A stretch of 28,231 bases of DNA from an uncultured Eubacterium sp. (lineage in GTDB: Bacteria > Bacillota_A > Clostridia > Lachnospirales > Lachnospiraceae), in contig CAQBGY010000016.1 in the NCBI GenBank assembly GCA_948759685.1, positions 1 to 28,231 of the forward strand, written 5' to 3'. Positions 1-7,929 of the stretch are shown one piece after another (the stretch's first letter is position 1; every line of letters begins with the position of its first letter). Below the pieces are notes generated by a model. The model did no database searches. It had not been told where the DNA came from and saw only the letters and a program-made list of their open reading frames with translations. The translations under genes and the position numbers were made by a program.

Positions 1-6
1 GTAACT

Positions 7-48
7 GCCCCTTATAGGGGCGAGCAAACCACCCGTTTGACGGGTGGT
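7..48. other. Two adjacent GC-rich hairpins (possible IS200/IS605-type end or terminator)
   Basis: Two perfect hairpins sit side by side at the left edge. The first has arms at 7-11 and 17-21 (GCCCC/GGGGC) around a 5-base loop. The second has 9-bp arms at 28-36 and 40-48 (ACCACCCGT/ACGGGTGGT) around TTG. They are far more GC-rich than the surrounding DNA and are not followed by a T run, so a simple terminator is not the best fit. Paired subterminal hairpins of this kind are known at ends of IS200/IS605-family transposons, whose right end overlaps the TnpB guide RNA. No transposase is visible because the window starts here. The assignment is an inference. Confidence 0.35.
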
Positions 49-90
49 CATGATTATATGAATGTAGAAAGCATTACTATGTATTACTTA

Positions 91-118
91 TTGCTATATT
101 CGATGAATATGTTATACT
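91..118 (+). promoter_or_regulatory. Probable sigma-A promoter for proC
   Basis: A -35-like TTGCTA at 91-96 and a -10-like TATACT at 113-118 are separated by 16 bases, just upstream of proC and its ribosome site. It is the best promoter match between the left-edge hairpins and the gene. Confidence 0.5.
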
Positions 119-139
119 TTAAAAGATTGGAGGAATATT

Positions 140-937
140 ATGGCTTTAATAGGATTTATCGGAATGGGAAATATGGGATATGCAATTATGAAAGGAGTAA
201 AAGGTTCTTTTCAAAAAGAAGATATTCTATTTCATAGTAATACAATAGAAAAAATGAAAAAGATATCTGAGGAAGAAGATGTCAGATATACAATGTCAAA
301 TAAAGAAGTTCTGGCAGAAACAAAATATATTATTTTGGCAGTGAAACCTCAAATGTTTGATAAAGTGCTGCCGGAAATAAGAGAATCAATCAGACAGGAA
401 CATGTGATTATATCATTGGCACCTGGTGTGACTATAAAACAGCTGGAAGAAATGTGTGGAACGAAGAGAATTGTAAGAACCATGCCGAATACACCGGCTT
501 TAGTTACAGAGGGAATGACAGGTGTAAGTTATAACGAGGATATTTTTTCTGAGGAGGAAAAGCATACTGTAGAGAAAATATTTTCAGCTATAGGAAAGAT
601 GAGAGTCGTTGATGAAAAATTGATTGATAGTGTAGTATGTGCCAGTGGCAGTTCGCCGGCATATGTATTCATGTTTATTGAAGCTTTAGCAGATAGTGTT
701 GTGAAATGTGGAATGAAACGAGAAGAAGCCTATGAGTTTGTTGCACAGACTGTTTTAGGTTCTGCAAAATTGATGTTAGAAACAAAGAAACACCCAGCAG
801 AATTGAAAGATATGGTTTGTTCACCCGGTGGAACAACTATCGCAGGCGTGGAAGCGTTAGAAGAGAATGGGTTCCGTAAATCTGTTTTTTCAGCAACAAA
901 AGCATGTTTTGACAAGTGCAAAGGAATTCGTTCATAA
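140..937 (+). CDS. proC: Pyrroline-5-carboxylate reductase
   Basis: ProC catalyses the last step of proline synthesis, NAD(P)H-dependent reduction of 1-pyrroline-5-carboxylate to proline, in the cytoplasm. The 265-residue product has the family's usual length. Its N-terminal Rossmann nucleotide site is GFIGMGNMG at about residues 5-13, followed by the conserved AVKPQ strand end, the TMPNTP segment, and a C-terminal helical domain with the hallmark SGSSPAYVF and CSPGGTTIAG motifs that form the substrate pocket. The ATG at 140 follows GGAGG at a good distance. The gene is followed within about 50 bases by the Nudix gene, in the same direction, so the two may be cotranscribed. No other proline genes are in view. 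The family assignment is secure. Confidence 0.97.
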   Translation: MALIGFIGMGNMGYAIMKGVKGSFQKEDILFHSNTIEKMKKISEEEDVRYTMSNKEVLAETKYIILAVKPQMFDKVLPEIRESIRQEHVIISLAPGVTIKQLEEMCGTKRIVRTMPNTPALVTEGMTGVSYNEDIFSEEEKHTVEKIFSAIGKMRVVDEKLIDSVVCASGSSPAYVFMFIEALADSVVKCGMKREEAYEFVAQTVLGSAKLMLETKKHPAELKDMVCSPGGTTIAGVEALEENGFRKSVFSATKACFDKCKGIRS

Positions 938-988
938 AATTTTTTTGTAAGATTCAATTGATATAAAAATGTAATTTAGGGAGAATTT

Positions 989-1528
989 ATGGAAAAATTT
1001 AATAGAATTGACAGGGAAATAGTATATAAAGGAGCCGTTTTAGAGTTTTGTAAGGATGAAATTATTACCCCGAAAGGAAACAAGGTAAAATGGGACTATT
1101 TACAACATAAAGGAGCAGCGGCAGTTATTCCGGTAATGAATGATGGAAGAATTCTGATGGTGCGTCAATGGAGAAATGCAATTGACAGATTTGCTTTAGA
1201 AATTCCTGCAGGAGGAAAGGATAGTGTAGATGAGCCTTCGGAACGATGTGCAGCGAGGGAATTGGAAGAAGAAACCGGTTACAAATCTGACAAATTAGAA
1301 TTTTTGCAGACAATCGTTCCTGCAATTGCATATTCAGGAGAAAAAATTGACGTATACGTGGCGTTTGAATTGAAAAAGGGAAAACAGCACTTTGATCCTG
1401 ATGAGGATATAGAATTAGAGCTTTTTTCAGTAGAAGAGTTGATTAAAATGATAATGAACAATGAAATTAATGACTCGAAAACAACGTCGGCTATTTTAAC
1501 TTATTATCATAAATACTGTTTGGAATAA
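989..1528 (+). CDS. Nudix hydrolase, ADP-ribose pyrophosphatase type
   Basis: This 179-residue cytoplasmic enzyme is predicted to hydrolyse ADP-ribose, or a related nucleoside diphosphate sugar, to AMP and a sugar phosphate. A complete Nudix box, GX5EX7REUXEEXGU, lies at about residues 76-98: GGKDSVDEPSERC followed by AARELEEETGY. Upstream, the residues WRNAIDRFALEIPAGG match the ADP-ribose pyrophosphatase (NudF/YqkG) subfamily. The ATG at 989 is preceded by GGGAG. In Bacillus subtilis the homologue nudF lies close to spoIIM and xerD, and the same order appears here with a small membrane protein and xerD downstream. Substrate preference cannot be read from sequence alone, but subfamily placement is good. 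Confidence 0.9.
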   Translation: MEKFNRIDREIVYKGAVLEFCKDEIITPKGNKVKWDYLQHKGAAAVIPVMNDGRILMVRQWRNAIDRFALEIPAGGKDSVDEPSERCAARELEEETGYKSDKLEFLQTIVPAIAYSGEKIDVYVAFELKKGKQHFDPDEDIELELFSVEELIKMIMNNEINDSKTTSAILTYYHKYCLE

Positions 1529-1559
1529 TATAATATAAAAACAGTATTATGAGGAAATT

Positions 1560-2015
1560 ATGAATATTAAAGTATTGTGGACAAACTATAAAATCTATGG
1601 AATTATTATTGGAATCGTTTTGGGAACGATTGTTTATAATATGGCAGCCATAGATTTTACTTTTTCTTATGTACATAATGTAAAAAATATAGATTTCATT
1701 GATTCTTATTTTTATTTATTAATGGAGTTTTTGAAGTTTTATGTTTTAATATTAGCAGCATCATTTTTTAGAATCAAAGAAAAAATATATACAGTTTTAT
1801 TGGGAATTGAATCTTTTAAACTTGCAGGAAGTATTGTAATATTAATCCGAATGCATAATATGTTATGTATCAGTAGTGTTATAGAACCGGTTTTTAAATT
1901 GACGGCAGTTTTTTTCTTTATGAAAAATGATAAAGTAGTTTTAAATAAAATTATTGCTGTTATTATATTACTTTTGGGTGCAGTTATAGAAAATATTTTA
2001 ATAAATTTTTTGTAA
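1560..2015 (+). CDS. Small integral membrane protein in the spoIIM position
   Basis: I do not recognise this 151-residue protein by motif. It is very hydrophobic, with about four to five predicted membrane segments near residues 12-30, 50-68, 75-95, 108-118 and 128-150. There are no obvious catalytic residues. A GAGG-type ribosome site precedes the ATG at 1560. It lies between the ADP-ribose pyrophosphatase and xerD, exactly where many Firmicutes carry spoIIM, the membrane component of the engulfment machinery in sporulation. The GIVLGTIVYN segment near the N-terminus resembles the start of SpoIIM-like proteins. However, it is shorter than the roughly 200-residue family norm and most of the sequence is unconvincing. 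It could be a reduced SpoIIM or an unrelated replacement, so the function is left open. Confidence 0.6.
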   Translation: MNIKVLWTNYKIYGIIIGIVLGTIVYNMAAIDFTFSYVHNVKNIDFIDSYFYLLMEFLKFYVLILAASFFRIKEKIYTVLLGIESFKLAGSIVILIRMHNMLCISSVIEPVFKLTAVFFFMKNDKVVLNKIIAVIILLLGAVIENILINFL

Positions 2016-2119
2016 AAGAAAATAACTAGATATTGTGCCTTATAAAAAAGAAAAATGGTATATGTGGTATATTTTTATGTAACCCTGTTTTTTTAGAGAA
2101 AAATGTGTAAAAAATGTGT

Positions 2120-2148
2120 TTGATTTTCTGAGGAAACACTTATATAAT
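2120..2148 (+). promoter_or_regulatory. Probable sigma-A promoter for xerD
   Basis: TTGATT at 2120-2125 and a perfect TATAAT at 2143-2148 have 17-base spacing, about 40 bases before the xerD start. The 2016-2119 stretch upstream also carries two overlapping extended -10-like TGGTATAT motifs (2057-2073) without clear -35 boxes. Confidence 0.6.
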
Positions 2149-2188
2149 AGGATTTATCACTCTTGTTAAAGAGTTTAGCGAGGAAAAA

Positions 2189-3079
2189 ATGCAAAAATTA
2201 ATTGAAGAATTCATTTTACAATTACATAAAGAAAAGAATACTTCAAGCAATACGGAAATTTCTTACAAAAGAGACTTAAATAAACTTTATGATTATTTAA
2301 ACAGTAAAAATTCTAAAGTAGACATAACATCTATAAAGAAAGAAAGTTTGGAAGAGTATATTTCTTATTTGAACGAAATAGGAAGAGCACCGACAACAAT
2401 ATCTCGTGGGATAGCATCCATGAAGGCTTTCTTTGGTTATTTTTGTGAAAAAAATGTTATTGAAACGAATCCGGCACAAACTTTAAAGTCGCCGAAAATA
2501 GTAAAGAAAACACCAGAATCCTTAACTGTAAAAGAGATTGACGCATTGTTGAAGCAGCCATGTAGAAACACTCCAAAAGAGTTGAGGGACAAGTCTATGC
2601 TGGAGTTACTGTATGCTACGGGAATGAGGGTTACAGAACTGATTACTTTGAAAACAGATGATGTTAACATAAAATTGGAGTATATTGTCTGTCATGATAG
2701 AAAAAAAGATAGAATTATACCATTTGGTTCAGAAGCTAAAAAAGCTTTGGTTGCATATTTGAAAGATGGACGAGAGCATTTATTAGGGAAAAATCAGACA
2801 AGTAATGTTCTATATCCAAATTGCTCCGGTGGAGAGATGAGCAGACAGGGTTTTTGGAAACTGATTAAGTCATATGGTAAAAAGGCAGGAATAAAATCAG
2901 AATTGACTCCACATACACTGAGACATTCATTTGCAACACATTTGGTTGAAAATGGAGCTGACTTAAAGGCAGTACAGGAAATGTTAGGACATTCTGATAT
3001 TTCTACAACACAGATTTATATGACACCTGGAAATAAACGTATCAGGGAAGCTTACGAAAAAGCACACCCGAAAGCATAA
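2189..3079 (+). CDS. xerD: Tyrosine recombinase XerD-like
   Basis: This 296-residue tyrosine recombinase would act with a XerC/CodV partner at the chromosomal dif site to resolve chromosome dimers at division. An N-terminal SAM-like DNA-binding domain (about residues 1-90) is followed by the catalytic domain. The catalytic set is complete: R147 (in GMRVTEL), H242 and R245 (HTLRH), H268 (LGHSDISTT) and nucleophile Y277. Length and motifs fit XerC/XerD rather than phage integrases. There is no excisionase, attachment-site duplication or cargo nearby, and the position downstream of a NudF homologue matches chromosomal xerD in Firmicutes. XerC versus XerD cannot be separated with certainty by eye; XerD is chosen on synteny. 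The ATG at 2189 follows GAGG. Confidence 0.9.
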   Translation: MQKLIEEFILQLHKEKNTSSNTEISYKRDLNKLYDYLNSKNSKVDITSIKKESLEEYISYLNEIGRAPTTISRGIASMKAFFGYFCEKNVIETNPAQTLKSPKIVKKTPESLTVKEIDALLKQPCRNTPKELRDKSMLELLYATGMRVTELITLKTDDVNIKLEYIVCHDRKKDRIIPFGSEAKKALVAYLKDGREHLLGKNQTSNVLYPNCSGGEMSRQGFWKLIKSYGKKAGIKSELTPHTLRHSFATHLVENGADLKAVQEMLGHSDISTTQIYMTPGNKRIREAYEKAHPKA

Positions 3080-3117
3080 AAAATCCGACAGTTAATAATA
3101 AAAACTGCCGGATTTTT
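3079..3117. terminator. Bidirectional terminator between xerD and DAHP synthase
   Basis: The arms at 3079-3093 and 3103-3117 form a 15-bp stem with one A/C mismatch and a 9-base loop. A run of T follows on the plus strand and a run of A precedes it, so both convergent genes can end here. Confidence 0.85.
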
Positions 3118-3154
3118 GTTTTTTAGTTAGTTCTCTTTTGAAGTCGGTGGAAGA

Positions 3155-4183
3155 TTAAACTTCTTCAGCAATTGTAAAGAGTAACTTTTCAGTATCATCC
3201 CATCCAAGACATGGATCTGTAATTGATTTGCCATAACAGTGTCCATCTACAGGCTGATTTCCGCCTTCGATATAGCTTTCAATCATCAGCCCCTTTACAA
3301 AGCCTTTCAGGTCTGTTGAGTGTTTACGGTTATGCATAATTTCTTTTGCGATACGAATCTGTTCCATATATTTTTTATTTGAATTAGAATGGTTGCAATC
3401 AATTACTAATGCAGGATTTTCAAATTCTTTTTTCATATACATATCGTAAAGATTTACCATATCTTCATAGTGATAGTTTGGAATACATGAGCCGTATTGG
3501 TTAACTGCACCACGAAGAATAGCATGAGCTAAGTCATTTCCATCCGTCTGAACGTCCCAGCCTCTGTAAAGAAAAGAGTGTGATGCCTGCGCTGCTTCAA
3601 TGGAATTAAGCATAATTGATAAATCACCGCTGGTAGGATTTTTCATACCAACAGGAATATCCAGTCCACTGGATGTTAAACGATGCTGTTGGTTTTCTAC
3701 AGAACGGGCACCGATTGCTACATATGACAGGCAGTCAGAGAAATATCTGGCATTTTCAGGATAAAGCATCTCGTCTGCAATTGGCAAACCGGTATCTTCC
3801 ATTAATTTTGTAAATAACTGACGGATTGTAATCAGTCCCTGTAATAAATCCGGTTTTTTTTCCGGGTCAGGCTGATGTAACATGCCTTTATATCCTTTTC
3901 CCGTTGTACGGGGTTTGTTTGTATATACCCTAGGAATAATAAATAACTTATCCTTTACCTGTTCCTGAACTTTTGTCAATCTTTGTACATAGTCTTCTAC
4001 AGCCTCCTGGTTATCAGCAGAACATGGTCCGATAATAACGGCAAATTTATCACTTTTTCCAGTAAAGATGGCTCTGATTGCGGCATCGTTTTCTTTCTTC
4101 TTTTCTGCAACAGCCTCCGGAATCGGATACATTGTTTTGATTTCCAAAGGTGTAGGTAATTTTCTAAAAAATGTACTTCCCAT
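3155..4183 (-). CDS. 3-deoxy-7-phosphoheptulonate (DAHP) synthase, class I
   Basis: This enzyme condenses phosphoenolpyruvate and erythrose 4-phosphate to DAHP, the first step of the shikimate pathway to aromatic amino acids. The 342-residue length and sequence fit the AroF/AroG/AroH (type I alpha) group. Metal and substrate residues are visible: the Cys of IGPCSA, the PRVYTNKPRTT segment binding phosphoenolpyruvate, GARSVENQQHR, the His of DCNHSNS, the Glu of MIESYIEGGNQ, and the Asp of SITDPCLGW. The start is the ATG at 4181-4183, preceded on the minus strand by AAAGGAG. It is a single gene on the opposite strand to all its neighbours, with its own promoter. No T-box or leader peptide was seen. 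The isozyme type and feedback inhibitor are not predictable here. Confidence 0.95.
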   Translation of the reverse strand: MGSTFFRKLPTPLEIKTMYPIPEAVAEKKKENDAAIRAIFTGKSDKFAVIIGPCSADNQEAVEDYVQRLTKVQEQVKDKLFIIPRVYTNKPRTTGKGYKGMLHQPDPEKKPDLLQGLITIRQLFTKLMEDTGLPIADEMLYPENARYFSDCLSYVAIGARSVENQQHRLTSSGLDIPVGMKNPTSGDLSIMLNSIEAAQASHSFLYRGWDVQTDGNDLAHAILRGAVNQYGSCIPNYHYEDMVNLYDMYMKKEFENPALVIDCNHSNSNKKYMEQIRIAKEIMHNRKHSTDLKGFVKGLMIESYIEGGNQPVDGHCYGKSITDPCLGWDDTEKLLFTIAEEV

Positions 4184-4234
4184 AATGTTAGTCTCCTTTA
4201 CTTATAAAAACATATGATTTTTAAGCTAAAATAA

Positions 4235-4262
4235 AGTATAGCACAAAAAAAGGATAATTCAA
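4235..4262 (-). promoter_or_regulatory. Probable promoter for DAHP synthase
   Basis: Read on the minus strand, TTGAAT (4257-4262) and TATACT (4235-4240) are 16 bases apart and point towards the DAHP synthase start about 50 bases away. Confidence 0.5.
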
Positions 4263-4367
4263 CAGTTTAAAGTGTGAAAATGTTAAATTGTTCATATTAT
4301 TTTCATAAAATAACGGTATATTAATGAAAGATAATAAATAACAAAGAATGGATAATATATCCAATAC

Positions 4368-4395
4368 TTGAAAAAATATCAATTTGTTGTATGAT
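4368..4395 (+). promoter_or_regulatory. Probable promoter for the LTA-synthase-like gene
   Basis: TTGAAA at 4368-4373 and TATGAT at 4390-4395 have 16-base spacing, upstream of the 4461 start. The rest of the 277-base divergent intergenic region (4184-4460) shows only AT-rich sequence. Confidence 0.4.
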
Positions 4396-4460
4396 TGTGA
4401 AAGAGTATAGACGTGATTCAAAATATATGTAATTGACTTTTGGCTCATAAGGAGGCGGAG

Positions 4461-6563
4461 ATGACAGATAAAATAAAAGATATGATTCAGAAATTAAAGC
4501 CGGTTTTAAACAATATAATAAACAAAATAAAATCAAAATATCAGGTTATTCGGGAGTTCTCTAAAAAAACATATAATAAGCATTGTATATATATGTATGT
4601 GACAACAGCCATTTTATTAAATTTAGTAATTGAAATGCTCGCAAGAGGTTCTTTTATAAAAGGAATTTATTTTTTGATTGCCTCGCCGTATGTCTTTTTG
4701 TGTAATTCCATTATTATATTGATGACATTGTCAATTACATTTTTAATGCGGAGGAGATTCTGGGGACTTAGTATGATTTCTTTTATATGGCTGTTATCGG
4801 GGGTGACAAATTCGATTTTGTTATCTAACAGAGTTACACCCTTTACGGCAACAGATTTAATGTTGGTTGACAGTGCATTTGGTATTGTTACAAAATATTT
4901 CTCTATTGCACAGATAGTTATGGTTTCTGTTGGTGTGACATTGGCAATTGCTCTATTGGTATTATTGTTTTTTAAAGCACCAAAGGTGCAGCATAAGATA
5001 AAATATCCCCGAAATATTATTGCCATTATTATTATCTGGACAATAGGTTTTGGCTCAATCAATTTAGGTGTCGGTTCAGAACTGATGTCTATGAAATTTG
5101 GTGAGCTTCGTGTTTCCTATTATGATTATGGTTTTGTTTATTGTTTTACAAATAGTCTGATTAATACAGGCATTGCGAAGCCAAACAATTATTCAGGAGA
5201 AACCGTTGAGAAAATTGTCGACAAAAAAGAAAAGGAAAAAATAAGTAAGGCAAAAAAGAAACCAAATATTATTTTCTTACAGCTAGAGTCTTTTTTTGAT
5301 ATGACCCATTTAAATGGAGTGAAATTTTCTAAAAATCCAGTGCCCAATTTTGAAAGATTAATGAAAAAATATCCAAGTGGTTATTTTAATGTTCCGATTG
5401 TTGGTGCAGGTACTGTTAATACTGAATTTGAAGTAATGACTGGAATCAATCTGGATTATTTTGGACCGGGTGAGTATCCGTTTAAGACAAAACTGGTCGA
5501 TACAACCTGTGAAAGTGTATGCTTTAATTTAAAAGAATATGGGTATAACTGTCATGCAATTCATAATAATACAGCTACATTTTATGGACGTAATGTTGTT
5601 TTTTCCAATTTAGGATATGATACATTTACCACAATTGAAAATATGCATATTGAAAATTTTACACCAATGGGCTGGGCAAAGGACTATTATCTGACAGAAT
5701 ATATTTTAGAAGCTTTGAAATCTACAAAGAATCAGGATTTTATTTATGCTATTTCCGTTCAGGGGCATGGGAGTTATCCTACAGATGGAAACTATGATTA
5801 TCCAATTAAAATAAGAGGTGTAGAAGATAAAGATACAAAGCATAAGTACCAGTATTATGCTATGCAGACATATGAAATGGACCAGTTTATCGGAAAACTG
5901 ACAAAAGCTTTAAAACATCTGGGTGAAGAGACAATTTTAGTGATGTATGGGGATCATCTGCCAAGCTTTGGTTTAAGTGGAGAAGATTTGGATAATGGTG
6001 ATGTGTATCAGACGGAATATGTAATATGGTCTAATTTTGATAATGATTATTATACAAGCGAAGATTTAGAGGCATATCAGTTACAGTCAAAAATACTTGG
6101 CGGCTTAAATATGGATGCCGGTGATATCAATAAGTATACACAGCAGCATAAAGGAGAAGATCAGGAAACATATGATGAAGGTCTGAAAAATCTGTCGTAT
6201 GATTTATTGTATGGAGACAAATATGCTACTAATGGAGAAAATCCATATAAGGCAACCGATATTAAACTTGGGTTGCATGAAGTGAAGTTGAGTTCAGTTA
6301 CTCCATTGTATGATCAGGAAGGAACAGTATATTTATATGGAAATAATTTTACGTCATACAGCAAGGTATATATCAATGATGAAAAGCAGACAACGGAATA
6401 TATTGATCCAAATACATTGATGATTGTATATCCGGAATTAAAAGCAGGTGATGAGATATCTGTATACCAGCAAAACTCAGACGATCATGTATTAACACAA
6501 ACGAAATCATTTGTATTTAATGATGATGAGTTGCAGCCACAAACAAAAAATAAAAAGAAATAA
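4461..6563 (+). CDS. LTA synthase family membrane sulfatase-fold enzyme with C-terminal IPT/TIG-like domain
   Basis: This 700-residue membrane protein belongs to the LtaS/YfnI family, which uses phosphatidylglycerol to transfer glycerol phosphate to teichoic acid or related polymers outside the cell. Five membrane segments lie in about residues 38-200, followed by an extracellular sulfatase-fold domain. Predicted active-site residues are E276 (FLQLESFF), T318 as nucleophile (GAGTVNTEFE), H436 (SVQGHGSY), and D498 and H499 (MYGDHLPSFG). After the catalytic domain, residues from about 605 to 690 look like an Ig-fold IPT/TIG module, ending in a basic tail. The ATG at 4461 is chosen because AAGGAGG lies 5 bases upstream; the in-frame TTG at 4440 has no ribosome site. 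The next gene is a cell-wall carboxypeptidase. Polymer specificity is inferred only at family level. Confidence 0.88.
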   Translation: MTDKIKDMIQKLKPVLNNIINKIKSKYQVIREFSKKTYNKHCIYMYVTTAILLNLVIEMLARGSFIKGIYFLIASPYVFLCNSIIILMTLSITFLMRRRFWGLSMISFIWLLSGVTNSILLSNRVTPFTATDLMLVDSAFGIVTKYFSIAQIVMVSVGVTLAIALLVLLFFKAPKVQHKIKYPRNIIAIIIIWTIGFGSINLGVGSELMSMKFGELRVSYYDYGFVYCFTNSLINTGIAKPNNYSGETVEKIVDKKEKEKISKAKKKPNIIFLQLESFFDMTHLNGVKFSKNPVPNFERLMKKYPSGYFNVPIVGAGTVNTEFEVMTGINLDYFGPGEYPFKTKLVDTTCESVCFNLKEYGYNCHAIHNNTATFYGRNVVFSNLGYDTFTTIENMHIENFTPMGWAKDYYLTEYILEALKSTKNQDFIYAISVQGHGSYPTDGNYDYPIKIRGVEDKDTKHKYQYYAMQTYEMDQFIGKLTKALKHLGEETILVMYGDHLPSFGLSGEDLDNGDVYQTEYVIWSNFDNDYYTSEDLEAYQLQSKILGGLNMDAGDINKYTQQHKGEDQETYDEGLKNLSYDLLYGDKYATNGENPYKATDIKLGLHEVKLSSVTPLYDQEGTVYLYGNNFTSYSKVYINDEKQTTEYIDPNTLMIVYPELKAGDEISVYQQNSDDHVLTQTKSFVFNDDELQPQTKNKKK

Positions 6564-6586
6564 TAAAAAATAGCATATAAAATTTT

Positions 6587-6623
6587 AAACTCCATTACAA
6601 TATATAAAGGTGTAATGGAGTTT
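6587..6623 (+). promoter_or_regulatory. 13-bp hairpin covering the dac ribosome site (also terminator-like)
   Basis: The arms at 6587-6599 and 6611-6623 are perfectly complementary over 13 bp, with an 11-base loop. The 3' arm contains the only well-spaced Shine-Dalgarno sequence (TGGAG, 6616-6620) for the ATG at 6628 and runs into TTTT. The structure could end the upstream transcript, block ribosome loading on the next gene, or both. Confidence 0.7.
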
Positions 6624-6627
6624 TATT

Positions 6628-7803
6628 ATGAAAAAAATAGTTGCGTTGATTATTAGTTTATCAATGATATTTAGCATTAACGTTTATGCAGAAGAAGAAA
6701 CCGGAAATGCAGAACAGGCGAAAAAGACAGGGAAAGCAAAATCATCATTATTAATGGAAGCATCTTCGGGAACTATTATTAAAGCAGACAATGAAAATGA
6801 AAAATTAAGTCCGGCCAGCATAACAAAAATTATGACAATGATTTTGATTTTTGATGCAATACATAATGGAAAAATAAAATTAACAGATATGGCAACAACA
6901 AGTGCCCATGCAAAAAGTATGGGAGGTTCTCAGGTATTTTTAGAGGAAGGCGAACAGCAGAGTGTAGAGACTTTAATTAAGTGTATTATAATAGCATCAG
7001 GAAATGATGCTTCTGTTACTATGGCAGAGCATATAGCCGGTTCAGAAGAAGAATTTGTAAAAAGAATGAATGAACGGGCAAAAGGGTTAGGAATGACAAA
7101 TACAAATTTTGAAGACTGTTGTGGATTGACCGATTCTGATAATCATTATACAACAGCAAAAGATGTAGCGATTATGTCGAGAGAGTTAATTACAAAGTAT
7201 CCTGAAATATTTAAGTACTCTACAATATGGATGGAACCATTTACTCATAAAACCGCAAAAGGGGAAAGTGAGTTTATGTTGTCAAACACAAATAAATTAT
7301 TAAAAACAAATCAGTATGTAAAAGGATTAAAAACAGGAAGTACATCCAAAGCAAAGTATTGTGTATCCACAGTTGCAGAAAAAGATGGTGTTGAATTAAT
7401 TGCAGTAATTATGGCGGCGCCGGATTATAAAGCCAGATTTTCGTTAGCAGAAGAGTTGATAAAATATGGATTTTCTAATTGTAAAGTTTATAAAGATGAA
7501 ACAAATTACAATAAGAACATTGCAATTAACGGTGGTATAAAGGATAAGATTAAAATCAGATTTAGAGGATTTTCTTATGTAGATACAAAAGGAAGTGATT
7601 TGGATAAAATTAAAAAAGAAATTACCATGAAAAAGAGTATCAGTGCACCTATAAAGCAGGGTGATGTAGTGGGGAAAATAGCTTATACTTTGGATAACCG
7701 GGTAGTTGGAGAGAGTTTTTTAGAATCTGCCGAAAATGTAAAAGAAGCAAATTACCTTTATACGTTAGGAAAAATGTTTCGAATGTTTTTGCAGATAGCA
7801 TAA
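6628..7803 (+). CDS. Serine-type D-Ala-D-Ala carboxypeptidase (DacF/PBP5 family)
   Basis: This exported penicillin-binding protein trims the terminal D-alanine from peptidoglycan pentapeptides. The 391-residue product starts with a signal peptide (basic MKK, then a hydrophobic stretch ending near VYA, residue 21). The three active-site motifs of the family are present: SxxK at S64-K67 (SITK), SxN at S124-N126 (SGN) and KTG at K235. The part after about residue 290 matches the beta-rich PBP5 C-terminal domain, and the last 15 residues could form an amphipathic membrane anchor. The TGGAG before the start lies inside a strong hairpin. A second family member is encoded at 12765. The upstream neighbour makes a wall polymer, so this segment is envelope related. 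The exact paralogue (DacF, DacB or DacA) is not assigned. Confidence 0.93.
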   Translation: MKKIVALIISLSMIFSINVYAEEETGNAEQAKKTGKAKSSLLMEASSGTIIKADNENEKLSPASITKIMTMILIFDAIHNGKIKLTDMATTSAHAKSMGGSQVFLEEGEQQSVETLIKCIIIASGNDASVTMAEHIAGSEEEFVKRMNERAKGLGMTNTNFEDCCGLTDSDNHYTTAKDVAIMSRELITKYPEIFKYSTIWMEPFTHKTAKGESEFMLSNTNKLLKTNQYVKGLKTGSTSKAKYCVSTVAEKDGVELIAVIMAAPDYKARFSLAEELIKYGFSNCKVYKDETNYNKNIAINGGIKDKIKIRFRGFSYVDTKGSDLDKIKKEITMKKSISAPIKQGDVVGKIAYTLDNRVVGESFLESAENVKEANYLYTLGKMFRMFLQIA

Positions 7804-7843
7804 CTAAAAAAAGAAGAGTATATATAAAATTTGTGTACTGTTT

Positions 7844-7873
7844 TTGAATGTAAAATATGGTATCATCTATAAG
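7844..7873 (+). promoter_or_regulatory. Possible promoter for the GH64 gene
   Basis: TTGAAT (7844-7849) and TATAAG (7868-7873) are 18 bases apart. An overlapping extended -10-like TGGTATCAT (7858-7866) is an alternative. Both lie 60-70 bases upstream of the start, whose ribosome site is AGAGGAGG. Confidence 0.35.
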
Positions 7874-7929
7874 AATATTGTGTTTTGGTCAAAAGAAAAT
7901 AACACACACATTTTTAGAGGAGGAAGATA

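Noticed and set aside
37..237. Short open frame overlapping the proC start
   Set aside because: It overlaps proC in another frame, starts inside the left-edge hairpin and has no recognisable product.
2189..3079. Tyrosine recombinase as a sign of an integrated mobile element
   Set aside because: Length, motifs and chromosomal synteny fit housekeeping XerD, and no cargo, excisionase or attachment repeats were seen.
4184..4460. Possible T-box or attenuator before DAHP synthase
   Set aside because: No T-box sequence, leader peptide with aromatic codons, or terminator hairpin could be found on the minus strand.
4440..4460. TTG at 4440 as start of the LTA-synthase-like gene
   Set aside because: The ATG at 4461 has a perfect AAGGAGG at 5 bases; the TTG would place this ribosome site inside the coding region.
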